DNA of 64,000 nt from NCBI GenBank assembly GCA_025174535.1, contig JALBUN010000047.1:62001-126000 (forward strand). The letters are read 5' to 3'. Under the pieces are notes generated by a model. The model made no database searches. It saw only the letters and a list, made by a program, of their open reading frames with translations, and had not been told where the DNA came from. The position numbers and the translations under genes were made by a program. Below are positions 11,133 through 22,835 of the stretch, piece by piece (positions within the stretch are counted from its first letter, which is position 1; the number at the start of each line of letters is the position of its first letter). The stretch comes from Cantharellus purpuraceus. Lineage: Eukaryota > Basidiomycota > Agaricomycetes > Cantharellales > Hydnaceae.

Positions 11133-12427
11133 TCACTTTGTCTCTTTCTCTTGCACCTCTTCCGCCTTTTCAACGAGCACTTGCGACTCAATGTCATCGG
11201 AAGAGGGCTGGGCGGGTTGTGGCGGTGGAGACTCATTTTCTCGTGCTTTAACCCATGTGTATAATCTATGAAGACGTGGGCAAGCGTTTGATAAATGATG
11301 GGACACAACACACATGGTACCGCATAGGATTGTGAAAACAGAAGCAGCTCGTCGACTAATCTGATTTCAGTACGTACAATGTGTACTTGCATAAAATCAT
11401 ACGCACGTAGTAAGGATGTCACCAAATATCTTTACGCCCAACGCAACCTGCAGCACACTCCTCGCAGCCTATGAAAAGGGTTGATTAGACTGGCAATCTT
11501 TCCCTCTGGGACTACTCACGCTCGAAAACATGTGCGTGACAGGGCTTGTCACTTTTACGCTTAAAATTCCGGCAACACTCATCATGAAGCCCACGATGCC
11601 AGTGACCAAGTTTCCCCAAGCGAATACGTGCCAATCCCATATGCCACTGCTGGTCATTTGCAGGAATTCAGATGCCTCCCCCTTGAGAATAGCAGTAGCT
11701 CCAAGGATCATGGCTGCACCAATATTAGACCAGTAGGATAGCTGGGTGGGTGAGCCGTCTACAAGTGGGAGAGATGTTTTGATGAGCACGGCATGAACCG
11801 CGATTGACTAAAGCACGTGAATTCATCAGTTGGAGTGAACGATATTAGGGACGTACAAGAGAAGACAAGAAGCCGTAAAAGAGCGCCAGAGGTGTCGGCA
11901 CAGCACTGACTGGGAGTTCCGCCGATGGCGACACGCCGACAAAGAAACCAGCTGTAACGACCGCTGCGCATCCGCAAACCATGAGGCCAGGTGGGGTGCG
12001 ACTGTGTAATGCCACTACAGAGATGGTTAGTGGCAAGACGAGGCCTCTTGCGACTTGATAAAAGGCTGCCTCTACGTCACGGAGACATAGGGCGTTGAAT
12101 GTGAAGCCTGCAGCATCTACCACGATGAGCGGTGCGAGCTTTCGGGCAATGGAAAGTTCGAGTTTGGGCAGAGTGATGGAGGCGGTAAAGAGGGACGTGA
12201 AGTGGAGGAGAAGAACAGTTGTTACAGATTGGAAGAACATGAAGAGGATGGTGAGGTTGGGTGCCGAGTTCAAGACTGCCTTGTTCACGAATACCATCTA
12301 TGGAGATAATTATTGGCAAATCAGATTAATTGTTAGGTAAATACTCCATGTGTGGTTTGCTCACGGTAAGTGCGGCGACCATGTAAAACGCGACGACGCT
12401 GACTACACTCATGTTGACCGAACTCAT
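11133..12427 (-). CDS. GDP-fucose transporter-like protein (drug/metabolite transporter superfamily)
   Basis: Six exons (12427-12365, 12297-11857, 11807-11520, 11468-11407, 11355-11314, 11265-11133) join in frame to 342 residues with about ten hydrophobic segments. The sequence follows SLC35C1-type Golgi GDP-fucose transporters in order: MVFVNKAVLNS near residue 22, FTFNALCLRDVEAAFYQVAR around 85, GFFVGV, LIKTSLPLVDG, SYWSNIGAAMIL, SVKVTSPVTHMFSSAARSV and GDILTTRRAASVFTILCGT, closing with LYTWVKARE. It probably exchanges a nucleotide sugar for nucleoside monophosphate across the Golgi membrane. Substrate assignment is by family resemblance only. The last 30 residues are hydrophilic and end KEKETK-like, a cytosolic tail. 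The gene is tail-to-tail with the acyltransferase gene (222-bp gap). A link to that locus is not demonstrated. Confidence 0.8.
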
Positions 12428-13470
12428 CGTGGCGATAGGCAGTAGCGTGTCTCGAGGGAAGAAAGGCAGACATAGCAGACGCAATGATAATGATTACGGG
12501 CATTGTGTATCCCGAGTCTGTCAACTGTCAAGGTAACACCTCAGCAGGCACGGTGAATCAACCAAGGGTCAAGAACCGTCGGTCCCACGCCACTCTACTC
12601 TTATGATTATGAAGACCAGTGCCGCTGTACCGACAATGTTCCTTGGCGTTCTTCTTTGACGGTTCCTCTTGCCAACATTTACGGAAGTTTGATCGCGCTG
12701 GACTATTGACGTGCCTTAAGTTTCAAGGCGACCGCAGCAGGCCGCAGCCGGGAACGTGTGTCCTACCCGAGCTCGCGAGTCGGTGACTCCACGTGCTCGA
12801 TAGCTGATCGAATTTGAACCTGCACCATTGAGGCGCTACTTCGTGTTTTGAAGATATCCAGCGAGTTTCAACTAGCATTCTGATATAGTGAGTTCTTTCT
12901 TTGCAACCATCCTCTTGGTGCACACGAAATTGACATAATGTATGATTATACAGATCCGAATCATCGGATTCTTCAAGTACACTGAAAAGGAATGAAGCCT
13001 GCCCGGGCCAGTGAATCGACCAAGAGCTTATTTAATAAGCACGATATAAGGATGTCTTGTTGATTGTCAGAGTCAGAGAGGTCAACATGCACGGGGCTAA
13101 TCAAAATGGATCAAGTACGTACATTGCAGTTTGAATGTGTTTATGATCCAATTTATAGCTTGCATATCTCCGTGCCCTGAGTCTGCCGAAAGAGGGCAGC
13201 TCCTATGAATATTGGGGCCACGCCTGCGACGGCCTCAAACGTGAGCACCATAAGATTCATGATACTTACCTCGGGCACGGCTATGGATTGGTAGCACGGA
13301 CTCTGCTATATCCACTACTCATTCTAGAGTTAGGCGCAGCTCTCCAAGCACTGGAATAATAAGCATAATCTAAGCAACACCTTTAACGACCTCGGGCACG
13401 GCTGAGTTAATAGCACAAACTTATTGCTTTATCGTATAATTAACCCCGCATACTTGCTATAATACCTTAA
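12428..13470. other. Intergenic region
   Basis: No gene is recognisable. A short sequence, ACCTCGGGCACGGCT, occurs at about 13269 and again at about 13389, each followed by an imperfect copy of TAGCAC. Confidence 0.4.
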
Positions 13471-14778
13471 CTAACTAACCCACCCCCCGGGAATTAAAGC
13501 CTCTCGCCCGTCTCCTTTATCTCTTCCCTTCTCCTCTTCTGCGAGCATCCTTGCCAACTCCGCATCGGCCTCCTCCACCCTCAAGCGTTCCACATTGATA
13601 CCTTCACTCTGTGCGAGCCGTGCTGCGTACGCTGCATCGCTTTCCGCCAGCTCGCGCTGAAACCTTTTATTAGGATCATCTACATTATCTTTTGGTGGTG
13701 GGAGAGGTGCATCATCTCTTCCCGGTATAGGTATTGGAGAAGACTTGACATTGCGTGGACGAAGAATGGAGGGAACTGAATGGAGTGCTGGCGCCGGGGT
13801 TGGAACGGGCGCAAGGGCCGCAGGAGGGCCTACATCAAGAAACGGTATGTTTTTCATCGTGGGATCAACATATGGTTGTCGTGTAGGCGTAGAAACCACA
13901 AGTGGGACAGCCGGGAGAGGGATATCATCCTGGCGAGGGGACGAGGAAGAAGCGGAAGAAACGGTAGGTTGCCAGTAAGTTGGAGCAGGTTGTAGATGTG
14001 AAGTAGGTTGTAGACGTGGAGAAAGAGGTCGTAGATGTGGAGAAGTAGATTGCAGATGTGGAGAAGCAGATTGTGAATGTGGAGAAGTGGGTTGTAGATG
14101 TGGAGAAGAAGTGGGTTGCAGATGTGGCGAGTTCTTTGGGCTCAAAGAACTTGGCCGTATCTGAGGGGATCGTTGGGGGGAAATGTAAGGTGAGGTTGTT
14201 TCCTTCGGAGGTGAGGGGAGAGGGCGCGACAGACAATCGTTAGGCGAGAGCTTAGACGGCCTTCGTGCAAGCGGGGGGGCCGCTGAGTAATAGGTCATTT
14301 CCAAATAAACCTCTCCCCGATACGCGCCATTCTGCTCCAATTTGACCCAGTCTGCAGAACGGGTCAGCGGGGAAGAAACAGACATTGCAGATTACTAGTA
14401 TGTACCATCAAATTCTCCGTTCACCAATGTGGAAGAGATGTCAACTCTTCCTTCGCCAATAAGCTCATCAATCTTGCTTTCCTTGGAATACACGGCCACG
14501 CTTAGCGTCCGGACATCCACGCCGGGCACAATTTCTAACACAGGAAGATGAAGCTCTTCATCCCACACTGGGTGCTGTCCACCTTTTGGATCAACTTTGG
14601 TCTTCTTTCCCGTTCCACCAAGGCGAACCAGAGCATAGGGATCTTGTTTGTAGAACGTATGCACATCTTTGAGGTGACGCTACCAAGGAATAAGTTAGAT
14701 GGACGCGAATATCGAATAACGGATACGAACAGCTTTGAGGACGACGGCGACGAGAGTCCCAAGCGTTTTCGATGACAT
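13471..14778 (-). CDS. C2-domain protein with proline-rich tail (Inn1/Fic1-like architecture)
   Basis: Three exons (14778-14731, 14679-14406, 14351-13471) join in frame to 400 residues. Residues 1-125 form a C2 domain: GTLVAVVLKARHLKDVHTF, KQDPYALVRLGG, HPVWDEELHLPV, LSVAVYSKE, IGEGRVDI and WVKLEQNGAYRGEVYLEMTY. Both splice junctions restore these conserved strands exactly, which supports the model. The rest is disordered and rich in PxxP, with a run of seven-residue repeats of the type SPHLQPT (about 175-220) and a charged helix near the end (AESDAAYAARLAQSEG, DAELARMLAEEEKG). In yeasts, an N-terminal C2 domain followed by PxxP motifs is the layout of Inn1 and Fic1, which bind SH3 proteins at the cytokinetic ring. 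That role is inferred from architecture only. Only one of the usual Ca-binding aspartates is obvious (QDPY), so Ca-independent lipid binding is possible. Confidence 0.75.
13985..14130 (-). repeat. Coding minisatellite in the C2-protein gene
   Basis: Imperfect 21-24-bp repeats of the type GGTTGTAGATGTGGAGAAG (plus strand) recur about six times and encode the SPHLQPT-type repeats. The array is in multiples of three and stays in frame, so length changes would alter repeat number without breaking the protein. Confidence 0.75.
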
Positions 14779-15109
14779 TCCAAAGGCAACTGAGAAGCTG
14801 GATCACTAGTTATACCTAACGAAGCCTACCAATATTTGATGTCCTGTCCAGAGATTTTGTTGATTTTTTTTGAAACCTACTTGGTGTGTCGCTTAATTCC
14901 TGATGATAATGACTTGTCTATATGTTCTACAAGGTGCAGTTGAAACAGCTGCTTGTAGTACACCAACGTGAACGTTTGAACGAGTTCGGTCTGTTTACGT
15001 AAGCTGGAGTTGACGGCTTGTATATCTGCTGTGCGCTACCTTCCTTTTAAAGATTAGCCTTGGCAATCTAAACTGTGACATCTTACTGTGAATGTCTACG
15101 CTAATAATT

Positions 15110-15316
15110 CTAGGGTTCTAAGGCATCCTCGATATGGCCCATCTTCTCATATGTTCGCCTCACCACAGCCAGCTCGGCTTTATCTCCGGGCCGTTCTCTT
15201 TGCCCCCGCCTAACGGGTAGAACAGTATTGCTGTAGCTTTGACCCCCTCTACTCATGGTATGAGGTTGCAGGGCAAACAATATAGCTAGAGTGACGATGC
15301 ATTTTCGCGAGTCCAT
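15110..15316 (-). CDS. Possible small secreted protein (68 aa)
   Basis: A single frame starts MDSRKCIVTLAILFALQP, which looks like a signal peptide with possible cleavage near residue 22. It continues as a short, basic, hydrophilic chain. It has only one cysteine and no recognised domain. Small secreted proteins are common in these fungi, but a 68-codon frame can arise by chance. Confidence 0.2.
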   Translation of the reverse strand: MDSRKCIVTLAILFALQPHTMSRGGQSYSNTVLPVRRGQRERPGDKAELAVVRRTYEKMGHIEDALEP

Positions 15317-16320
15317 CTAAATGTTCAAGGACGTTTCTCAATATTTACCACTACTTTCTGGCATCGCGAGGCACGTATACAGCAGTGTCATTGGATTCAT
15401 CAGATTTCCGCCGGCTGCTCTCACCACTCCTCTCAGGCTTAATGATTTATACAGCTGGGGAACCTATGCTGGCCAACGAAAGCTTTTTATCTTCATGCTG
15501 TCATCCCTACTTTCGGGACCATACTGCCACGATAAGGCCAACGATGGTTGTCCCCTTGCTAATGATCGTAAGGAACCGCTCCTCAAGCCGCACCACCAAG
15601 ACTATGTAAGCGTGGTGCGGCGGCAACTCAAAAAAAAACACAGATCCAATCTCGAAATTTGATGGTCACACAGATCCTGTTGAATCTCGATAGTGAGTCG
15701 ATTGTCTCGCGTGCCTGTATTCTAACCACGTGACATATAGGCACACGCTGATTCAAATGTCGGGGAAGACAATGCTGTTCATGCGGTGTCAATCTGCTCT
15801 GCCAAGACGACCTACATTCTATCGTGGTGAGTCCGAAGTATTGGCACGTAAACCCATGTGTATCAGTTGATTCTTTGCCTCTCCTGTTCCTTTACTGTAC
15901 TTGAGGAAATGGGTTGTGGGTTTCTCCTTTCATCCTATTATGATCACCTCTCTGCCTACTCCTCTTGTCCATCTGTGTTGTTAAGTGGTGGCAGCTTTCC
16001 TAAGGTTTCATGATAAATCCGCACTAGATCCCGTGGAGCTTGGCATATTTTTGATAGTCCTCCATGTCCAGAGACCAGTGTGATGTATTATTAGAAGAGA
16101 TGTTGGAGAGAGGAATAGAATTGAAAGCCATGTGAATGATGATGAAAGGATTGGTGTGAATAGAAAGCTGATAATGATTGATGGTGATGAAATACAAGTG
16201 ATAATTGATGGCTAGAAATAGAGAATGAGGTGTAGACAGAGTTGCGGTGGTATTTAAAGGTTTGATACAAAAGATGCTGGTGGAGTTTGACTGTCAAAGT
16301 GATTTGATATATGTCCTCAA
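15317..16320. other. Intergenic region at the edge of the transposon block
   Basis: No gene is recognised. Short frames on the plus strand (15321-15662) have no domain. The right third (16080-16250) is AT-rich and precedes the first transposon fragment. Confidence 0.4.
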
Positions 16321-16329
16321 TGCATCCTG

Positions 16330-16834
16330 GCTTGTCACTGCCTCAGGCTCCACATTTGCATCAAGCTCCATGTCTACATCAGAGTCCACCTCTGCTTCTG
16401 CTTTCTCTGCTTCTGCTGCATCATCTTCTTTGGCCGCACCCATCACAAACAATGGCTGTGGTCATGAATGCACTGGTAAGTCTGCTGGTGGAGCAGGTGT
16501 CAGACAGGCTGACTCCAACCATGCAACCAAGATCATCATGACCTTAGGGGTCTACATCTGTATTTGCATGCTTGGACTCCCTGGTTAACTAGTCACCCCT
16601 GCCCCAGTCACCTCCTCCTCTACCTCTATGGTGGCCTCTAGTTTATGCCCCTGTTCACTTCCTTCAGCCTTGTGGCCTTCATCATGGCTGCAAGCTCCTT
16701 AACCTTGTGCACTTGCTCTGCCTTTGCCTCTTTTTCCCTCTGTCTCCACTCTGCTTTCTTCTCCTCTTCTGTCTCCATTCCCTCTCCTCCTCCTCCTTTC
16801 ATCTCTATTCCATCTCCTCCTCCTCCTTGTTACA
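16330..16834 (-). pseudogene. Inverted fragment of the gypsy antisense ORF
   Basis: Read on the minus strand, this segment matches the N-terminal part of the plus-strand antisense ORF at 17003-17515. It runs from the GGAGGA-rich coding stretch through the KVKELAAMMKATRLKEV region to the ESDVDMELDANVEPEA-like acidic stretch. It has internal stops. At 16835 it abuts TGTTACACACTTGGTCTGATT, which matches 20 of 21 bases of the gypsy LTR end at 24011. The two copies lie head to head about 170 bp apart, an inverted duplication. Confidence 0.65.
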
Positions 16835-17639
16835 CACTTGGTCTGATTGTGTGAGGGCTACACTGAATGACAAGGCCACAACAACAAGATACTCAATAAG
16901 TGAGAGCCAATAAGAGATAATGCCAGCTGGTACAGCAGATATCCTCAGTCTATACACTTGTCACTGATAAATATATGGGACTCACCTGGTACAGTGGATA
17001 TCCTCAGAGGAGGAGGAGGAGGCGGAACGGAGACAGAAGGAGGAGGAGGAGACAGAACAGAGACGGAAGGAGGAGGAAGTGAAAGCCAAGCGAGCTCACA
17101 GGGTCAAGGAACTTGCGGCTGCAATGGAGGCCATGAGACTGAAGGAAGTGGAGGAGCAGGCACACAAGCTAGAAGCCGCCATGGAGGTAGAGGAGGGGGT
17201 GACCAGGGCAAGGGCGACCAGCCACCCAGGAAGTCCCAGTGTGCCAATACAGGCAGGGACCCCTGAGGTTGCCATCATCTCCATTATATGGATGGAGACA
17301 ACTTGTCCGACAACTGTCCCTTTGGTAGACTCGCTGTTACGTCCGCAGGCATGGCCATTATTTGGGTTGGGTGTGGCTGAGGAAGATGAAGTGGCGGAGG
17401 TGGAGAGGGTGGAGGTGGAGGTGGATCCCAATTCCAATATGGAGCTCGATGCAAATGTGGAGCCCGAGGCAGGCATGGATGTGGGGACAGATGCGGAGCC
17501 AGATCCAACCTCAAATTGCTACGAGGGGATGGCTTGGGTAGCCACGGTTGAGGCTCGAAAATGAGTGGAGCTTTATGCTGCTACCACCAAGAAGAACCTC
17601 GAGGTCATGATCTTTTCATTGAAGGCACACCCGAGTGCT

Positions 17640-19071
17640 TGTATGGGAACCACCTTTTCCCTATCAAATTCCATTTATGCAGCACCAATGTGCTATTCTT
17701 TGCTTTTCCATTCCTAAATATCAGCATATATTTGGTGCTTGTACCTGGAATGGACTTATTCAAATATTCTCTAATTTTTCATATTTTTTCAGGAATATTC
17801 CATGCAGAACTCAGCCCAGAATCATTTATTTCTGCTGTGCTACAGTTGTGGACCCATAGGCACCCACAAACCTTTGCACAGCCGGCTCTCCCCCTTTGGA
17901 TCAGGCATTTGGCCTGAATTCAAGCTCAGATGTCTCTGATCAATAAATATTCTGTAACTTGACAACCACAGCCTCTCAGGGCACTATTTTCCATGCAGAT
18001 CATCACATGACATGTGGCTATCCATGGCTGTCCAAACCAGTGCAGAAAACAGGGTGGACACCCTTCTTTTTGCCTGATCAGTGCCTAGTTCAGGGATCAG
18101 ATCAGCTGATGGGTGATCAGATCAGGTGATTGCCTTGGAATATTCTACCCCTTTCCATAACATTCTAGCTGTTTCCTTCTATTATCAGATAGAACTTTCC
18201 AGAACCATTATTCAGCTCCTGATCAGTGTTATTGCAGTAATCAGAACCTGTGATTGGCTTGGAATATTCTACCCCTTTCTTCCACCTTCCACAACCTTCC
18301 AGTAGTTTCCATCTATTAATAGGTAGAATATTCCAGAAGCATTACTCAGCCCCTGTAAATACAATATATAACGAGGTCATTCTGCCTCTGAAATAGTAAC
18401 ATATTCTACCACTTCTACCCATCTTCTGCACACCAGTGTGACTAGAATGACATACAGTGTCATCCTCTATCTCAGTAACTGTTGATTACCAGTTCAAGGA
18501 TCTTTTACAGTTGTGTAACTGTACTTGATTGCACTCAAAGTAGTGATATTCCTGCTTTGGGCATGAGTGTAGTATCTGCCTCACATGACTACAAATCTAC
18601 AGGGTGAGATTGTCTGTCAATAGTCCTGCCATTAGTGCTCTTGTTTAAGTAACTAGTGTGTACTGCCTTTGCAGAGCATTAGAAGCTTGAACTCATGTGA
18701 AGCAGTTGCTAGACTACTTCACACATCGCTGTTACCTGCTTCTGAGTGTCACTGGTTGGACGGTTGGATTCATCCACCTACTTCCTTTAGCCTCTAAGTG
18801 CATTCCCCTCTTTTTGGAATATCTGGACCCCTAAGCGTCCATGAACTCTAGACTCTGGAAGTCTTATTCATTTCTTGCTGCTAAGAAATGTATTACCTTT
18901 CTGCGTATAGTCTGCATTGACCAATACAAAGGATTGTAACCAAGTACAAACGTTAAATCGTTTCTGGAGTTGTGCTGCAGCAGGGTTTGATATTCTTCTT
19001 AGCTGTTCATTCACAGAATTGTGGTGATTTAGAGTTTGCCCTAACACCATAATTTTGCAGGTTCCAAAACA
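17640..19071 (+). mobile_element. Solo LTR C of the 1.4-kb LTR family (TSD GTGCT)
   Basis: The 1432-bp unit starts TGTATGGGAACC and ends GGTTCCAAAACA, so it has TG...CA ends inside short inverted repeats. GTGCT flanks it at 17635-17639 and 19072-19076. A TATA-like TATATAAC near 18365 shows the transcription direction (plus). No internal retrotransposon sequence is attached, so it is the product of LTR-LTR recombination. The insertion splits the antisense ORF. Related copies lie at 30900, 32787, 48909 and 50623. Confidence 0.9.
18192..18372 (+). promoter_or_regulatory. Heat-shock elements and TATA box in solo LTR C
   Basis: Two perfect triple heat-shock elements occur: GAACTTTCCAGAA (18192-18204) and GAATATTCCAGAA (18326-18338). 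Both match nGAAnnTTCnnGAAn, the HSF trimer site. A TATA-like TATATAAC follows about 27 bp after the second element, at about 18365. The arrangement is repeated in three other copies of this LTR family. Confidence 0.7.
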
Positions 19072-19959
19072 GTGCTGATACAGAGAAGCAGGAGGCGGAT
19101 TGGAGGGTCATATGGTGCAAGACGGAGAGTTGCGTGTTGGTGACCCATAAGAAGGAGCTGTGTGTCGCTAGGTTAGCGATCCAGCTTCACAAGCGTGAGA
19201 TGGAGAAGGTGGCAGCTGAACAGCAGGACAAGGAGGAGGAGAGGGAACACTTGGAGGCCGCGTTGAGAAGGAGTGGACCACCCAAGGCTCTGGCTCCAAC
19301 AGAGCCATTCAGCAGGCCTGGTGTAATTTGCGACTTGTGTTGTGATGTGGGTGTGGAGTGTGTGTGGCCTACTGGCCCAACTCACCGCCTTTGGTCCTGC
19401 AATCATTGTTGGGGTTGGAAAGGAGGGTGTAGGATTGATGGAAAGTTCAATCCCCAGAGTCGGAGCATCAAGCCCTGACTAGTGGTACAAGGAGGGGTGG
19501 AGAAAGAATCAGAAGGTTGTCCGACCAAAAAGCGGCAGACGGAGATGGGTGCTGTGGCAGCTGGGGGTAGTGGTGTCAGGTTGGAAGGGGCAACGACTGG
19601 TGCAGGTATGGGGCGTGTCTCTGTGCCCAACAGTACCATGGGCCAGCTTATCTGGCTGGTTAACCTGCAGTCGGAGCACCTCTGGCAGATGGAGGGGTTG
19701 CTAGTGGTCTTGGTGAAGATGATGAAATGGAAGGAGGTTCTGGAGGGTCAGTGGACGGCTGAGTTACGTCGGCTGCGGAAGTTCATGGCCCCATTGGACA
19801 AGGATTCGGACATGGGGGATGAGAAAGATTGGGTGTTGGATGTGGAGAGTGATGATGAGTTGGAGACAGAGCCTGAGGTAGACATGGGGAAGGGGAAAAG
19901 GAAACACAATGTATAAAAAATAAAAATGAAAATGATTAAATTTCAGAGCGGAGAAAAAT

Positions 19960-22830
19960 GAGGCGGAGTGATTCCTTCAGAGTTTTTTGGGCAGGCTTGT
20001 AATTTCCCTTGTGACTTGTAATAAAATGACAATGCAAAATAATAGAATTAGCATTAGTAATCAAACTTAAAGATTCATAAGAGGGCCAGGTTTGTCTGGA
20101 TAAGCGGAGTGAAAGTCAGAGACAGATTCAGATGCATGATCAAGTTCAGACGCGGAGATCCATGAGGACTCTTCGTCGGTGCCTTCATATCCAGTCCATT
20201 TGACTAAGTACTGGAGCTTGCACTTGTATCAATGGTTGATCTTCGAGTCCAGGATCTCAGATATCTCATATTCATTATCTCCTTCGATGATGATCAGGGG
20301 AGGTGGAGGTTGCATGTGACCAGAGATCTCATTTGTAGTAGCAGGTTCGAGCATTGATATATGGAAGACCGGATGAACTGCTCAGAAGTGGTCAGGGAGG
20401 TGGAGGGTGAAGGACCTGCTGCCTGCGCAAGCAATGACCTCATAAGGACCTAAGTATTTCTCGGAGAGTTTCTTTGATGGACAGGTGGTCTGGAAATGTT
20501 TGGCCTTAACAAATACTTTGTCTCCAATTTGCAGGTCTGGAGCCGGAATGCGGTGTTGGTCTGCAGAGACCTGGTATTGTTTCTGAGCATCGGAGATGGT
20601 TTCTCGGAGATGTTGGTGTAGTTGATTGAGGTCAGTTACAAATTGGCGGGCTTTGGTGGAGGCGAGTTCCTTCTCAGGGTGGACGGAGATGTTTGGATGG
20701 TAGCCTTTATTAGCAAAGAATGGAGAGACGCTGGTAGTTGCATTTGGAGCGTTGTTGTAGGCAAATTCTGCGATCAGAAGTAGATCAGCCCAGTTGTCTT
20801 GTTGATAGTTACAATAGACTCGGAGGTATTGTTCCAGGGACTGATTCATTCATTCCATTTGTCTGTCTCCTTCAGGATGGTATCCAGAGGTGAAATGAAA
20901 TTTTCATGTCGAGAGCCTTTCCTAATGTGCGGAAGAAGGAGGACATGAACTCTGAGCCCCGATTGGACATGACATGTGATGGGACTCTGTGTTTAGAGAA
21001 TTCGTGGAGAACAAACAATTTAGCTAGTGAGGCGGAGGTGATGGTGTCATGCATCGGAATGAATAGTGACTGTTTAGTAAACCTGTCGACAATCATGAGT
21101 ATGGTGTCATATCCGAGCGATGGGGGGAGCTTCTCTATGAAATCCATGGAGATGGAGTTCCATGGTTGCTCCAGGACTGGAAGTTGCTTAAGCGTTCCAT
21201 AGGGTTTGTGCCTTTGTGGTTTTGAGAGCATACACATGGTGCAGGAGTTACAGTAGTGTTGAATGTATTCTCACATTTTTGGCCATACGTAGTCTCATCG
21301 GATTAATCCTTGTGTGTGATTTTGCCCAAAATGGCCAGAAATTGGGTGATCATGGTAATACTGCAAAACTCAGAGTCGGAGACCATTGGTGTCGGGGATG
21401 TATATCCGGTTGTTGTGTCAGAGGTGTCCTTCGGGGTCACTTCAGATTGGAAGGGTTGTCCAAGTGTTTAACTGCAATAGGATCAGATTGGAGTGATGAG
21501 TGGATGTTGGAGCGGAGTTGGTTGATGTCCATAATGGTGACAGCTCGGAGGGTGGGAGTAATGAGGGTGGATGCTCATAGGGATGATGCCAGCTGCTCAT
21601 TAGTGAACACAGGACAAAAGTTGTGTGGGTTTACAGTGGCATAGTCGCTACTCCCCTCTTTAGGGTAGACATCCCAGCGTCTAGTTAACATGTCGGGCTT
21701 TGCTCTGAGTTGACCTGGATGGAAACGGATAATGAGATTGAACTGAGATAGGTGTTTGGACCATTGGACTTGAAGGTAGGCATGTTGGAGAATAGATCTT
21801 AGCCTTTCAAGGACTCTCAAGTAGGTCCACAGTGTGGGGTATTGGGTATCGGTCTTTCTTGGTGATCTTGTTAAGCCCACGGAAGTCGACGCATAGATAG
21901 AGTGATCCATCCTTTTTGCAGACAAATAGGACCGGAGCTCCATGGGGGGATAAGGATGGGCAGATGAAACCTGTGGCCAAGTTCTCGTCTATGAATGTTT
22001 GGAGAGCCAGTAGCTCTTTTTGGGATAGTGAGTAGATAGGGCCAAGCGGAGGGGTGGAGTTGTCATCCAGTTCAATCTTGAGATCATATGGTTGGTGATC
22101 TGCTAGGGAGTCGGCTTTAGACTTGCTGAACACATCGGCAAACTCATGATACTCCTTAGGAACCATAGATAGGTCCAGTGGAGTTGATCGGGCAGAACGG
22201 GTGGTAAGGAATATTGGATCAGAGAGGTGAACCTGGAATGTATGAGAGCCATCCAGTTTGCTTAGTCTGGTGAAGACCATAGCGTCCCCCATTGATATAG
22301 ACAGAGGGGTAGACGGAGTATCTATCGGAGCAGAGTCAGCAGAGGCAGAAGACAATTTCACACCTAAAGTTGCTGGTGACATTGGGGATGACACAGCCTG
22401 TACTGGGGAACAGAATGTGATATGACCCAATGCCCAGTCAATCAACAGATTGTAGCAGGTGAGCCAATTATGTCTGAGAACCACAGAACAGCTGGAGTCA
22501 AGCAGAGTAACATAGAATGTAAGGTTCTGGATTTCTGACAGAAAAACAGATAGACAGATCTATAGCTCATGAAATAACAGCATTAGTAGTGCCATCAAAT
22601 AATCAGAGTGATATTGGAGTTATGGTGTATGTATGGAGTTTATGTAAATTGGAAAAAGAGGCATTGAGGAAACAGTGAGTAGAACCAGAGTCAATTAATG
22701 CTTGGATAGCAGTATCAGGAATGGAGTCGGAGTAGATGAGGAGGGTAAGGGAGTTGGAGTGGAAAAGAGTGGATGCATTCAGGTGGACCTTGTTTGTTGT
22801 ACGGGGAGCCTGTATGGAGGCTATAGGACT
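19960..22830 (-). pseudogene. Gypsy copy 1 pol remnant (protease, partial RT, integrase, chromodomain)
   Basis: Minus-strand frames give the second half of the protease domain ([19 protein letters not shown]) and the start of RT ([25 protein letters not shown]). The RT catalytic core and most of RNase H are absent: the frame jumps near 21776 from the DLLESPRKAKIY region to SKHLSQFNLII. Integrase follows (SMDFIEKLPPSLGYDT; the usual SDRGSEF reads SNRGSEF, losing the second catalytic Asp), and then a chromodomain-like C-terminus near 20280-20110. Stops include TGA at CGA positions. This copy is dead. Confidence 0.85.
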
Positions 22831-22835
22831 GCTTA

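Larger units (their letters stand above)
17003..19916 (+). pseudogene. Antisense accessory ORF of gypsy copy 1 (coiled coil plus Zn2Cys6-like), interrupted
   Basis: A plus-strand frame runs opposite to the element's gag-pol. It begins in a Glu/Arg/Lys-rich coiled-coil region (RRQKEEE repeats, then KELAAAMEAMRLKEVEEQAH). After a Pro/Val and acidic linker it is interrupted by a 1432-bp solo LTR (17640-19071 with GTGCT on both sides). It then resumes in the same frame (DTEKQEADWRVIWCK). The C-terminal part holds CDLCCDVGVEC...CNHCWGWKGGC, whose spacing C-x2-C-x6-C-x12-C-x2-C-x6-C fits a Zn2Cys6 cluster, followed by an acidic tail ending KGKRKHNV. Damage includes an in-frame TGA near 17562 and a TGA near 19476 where copy 2 has CGA. 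Function is unknown; see the intact relative at 45893-47002. Confidence 0.7.
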
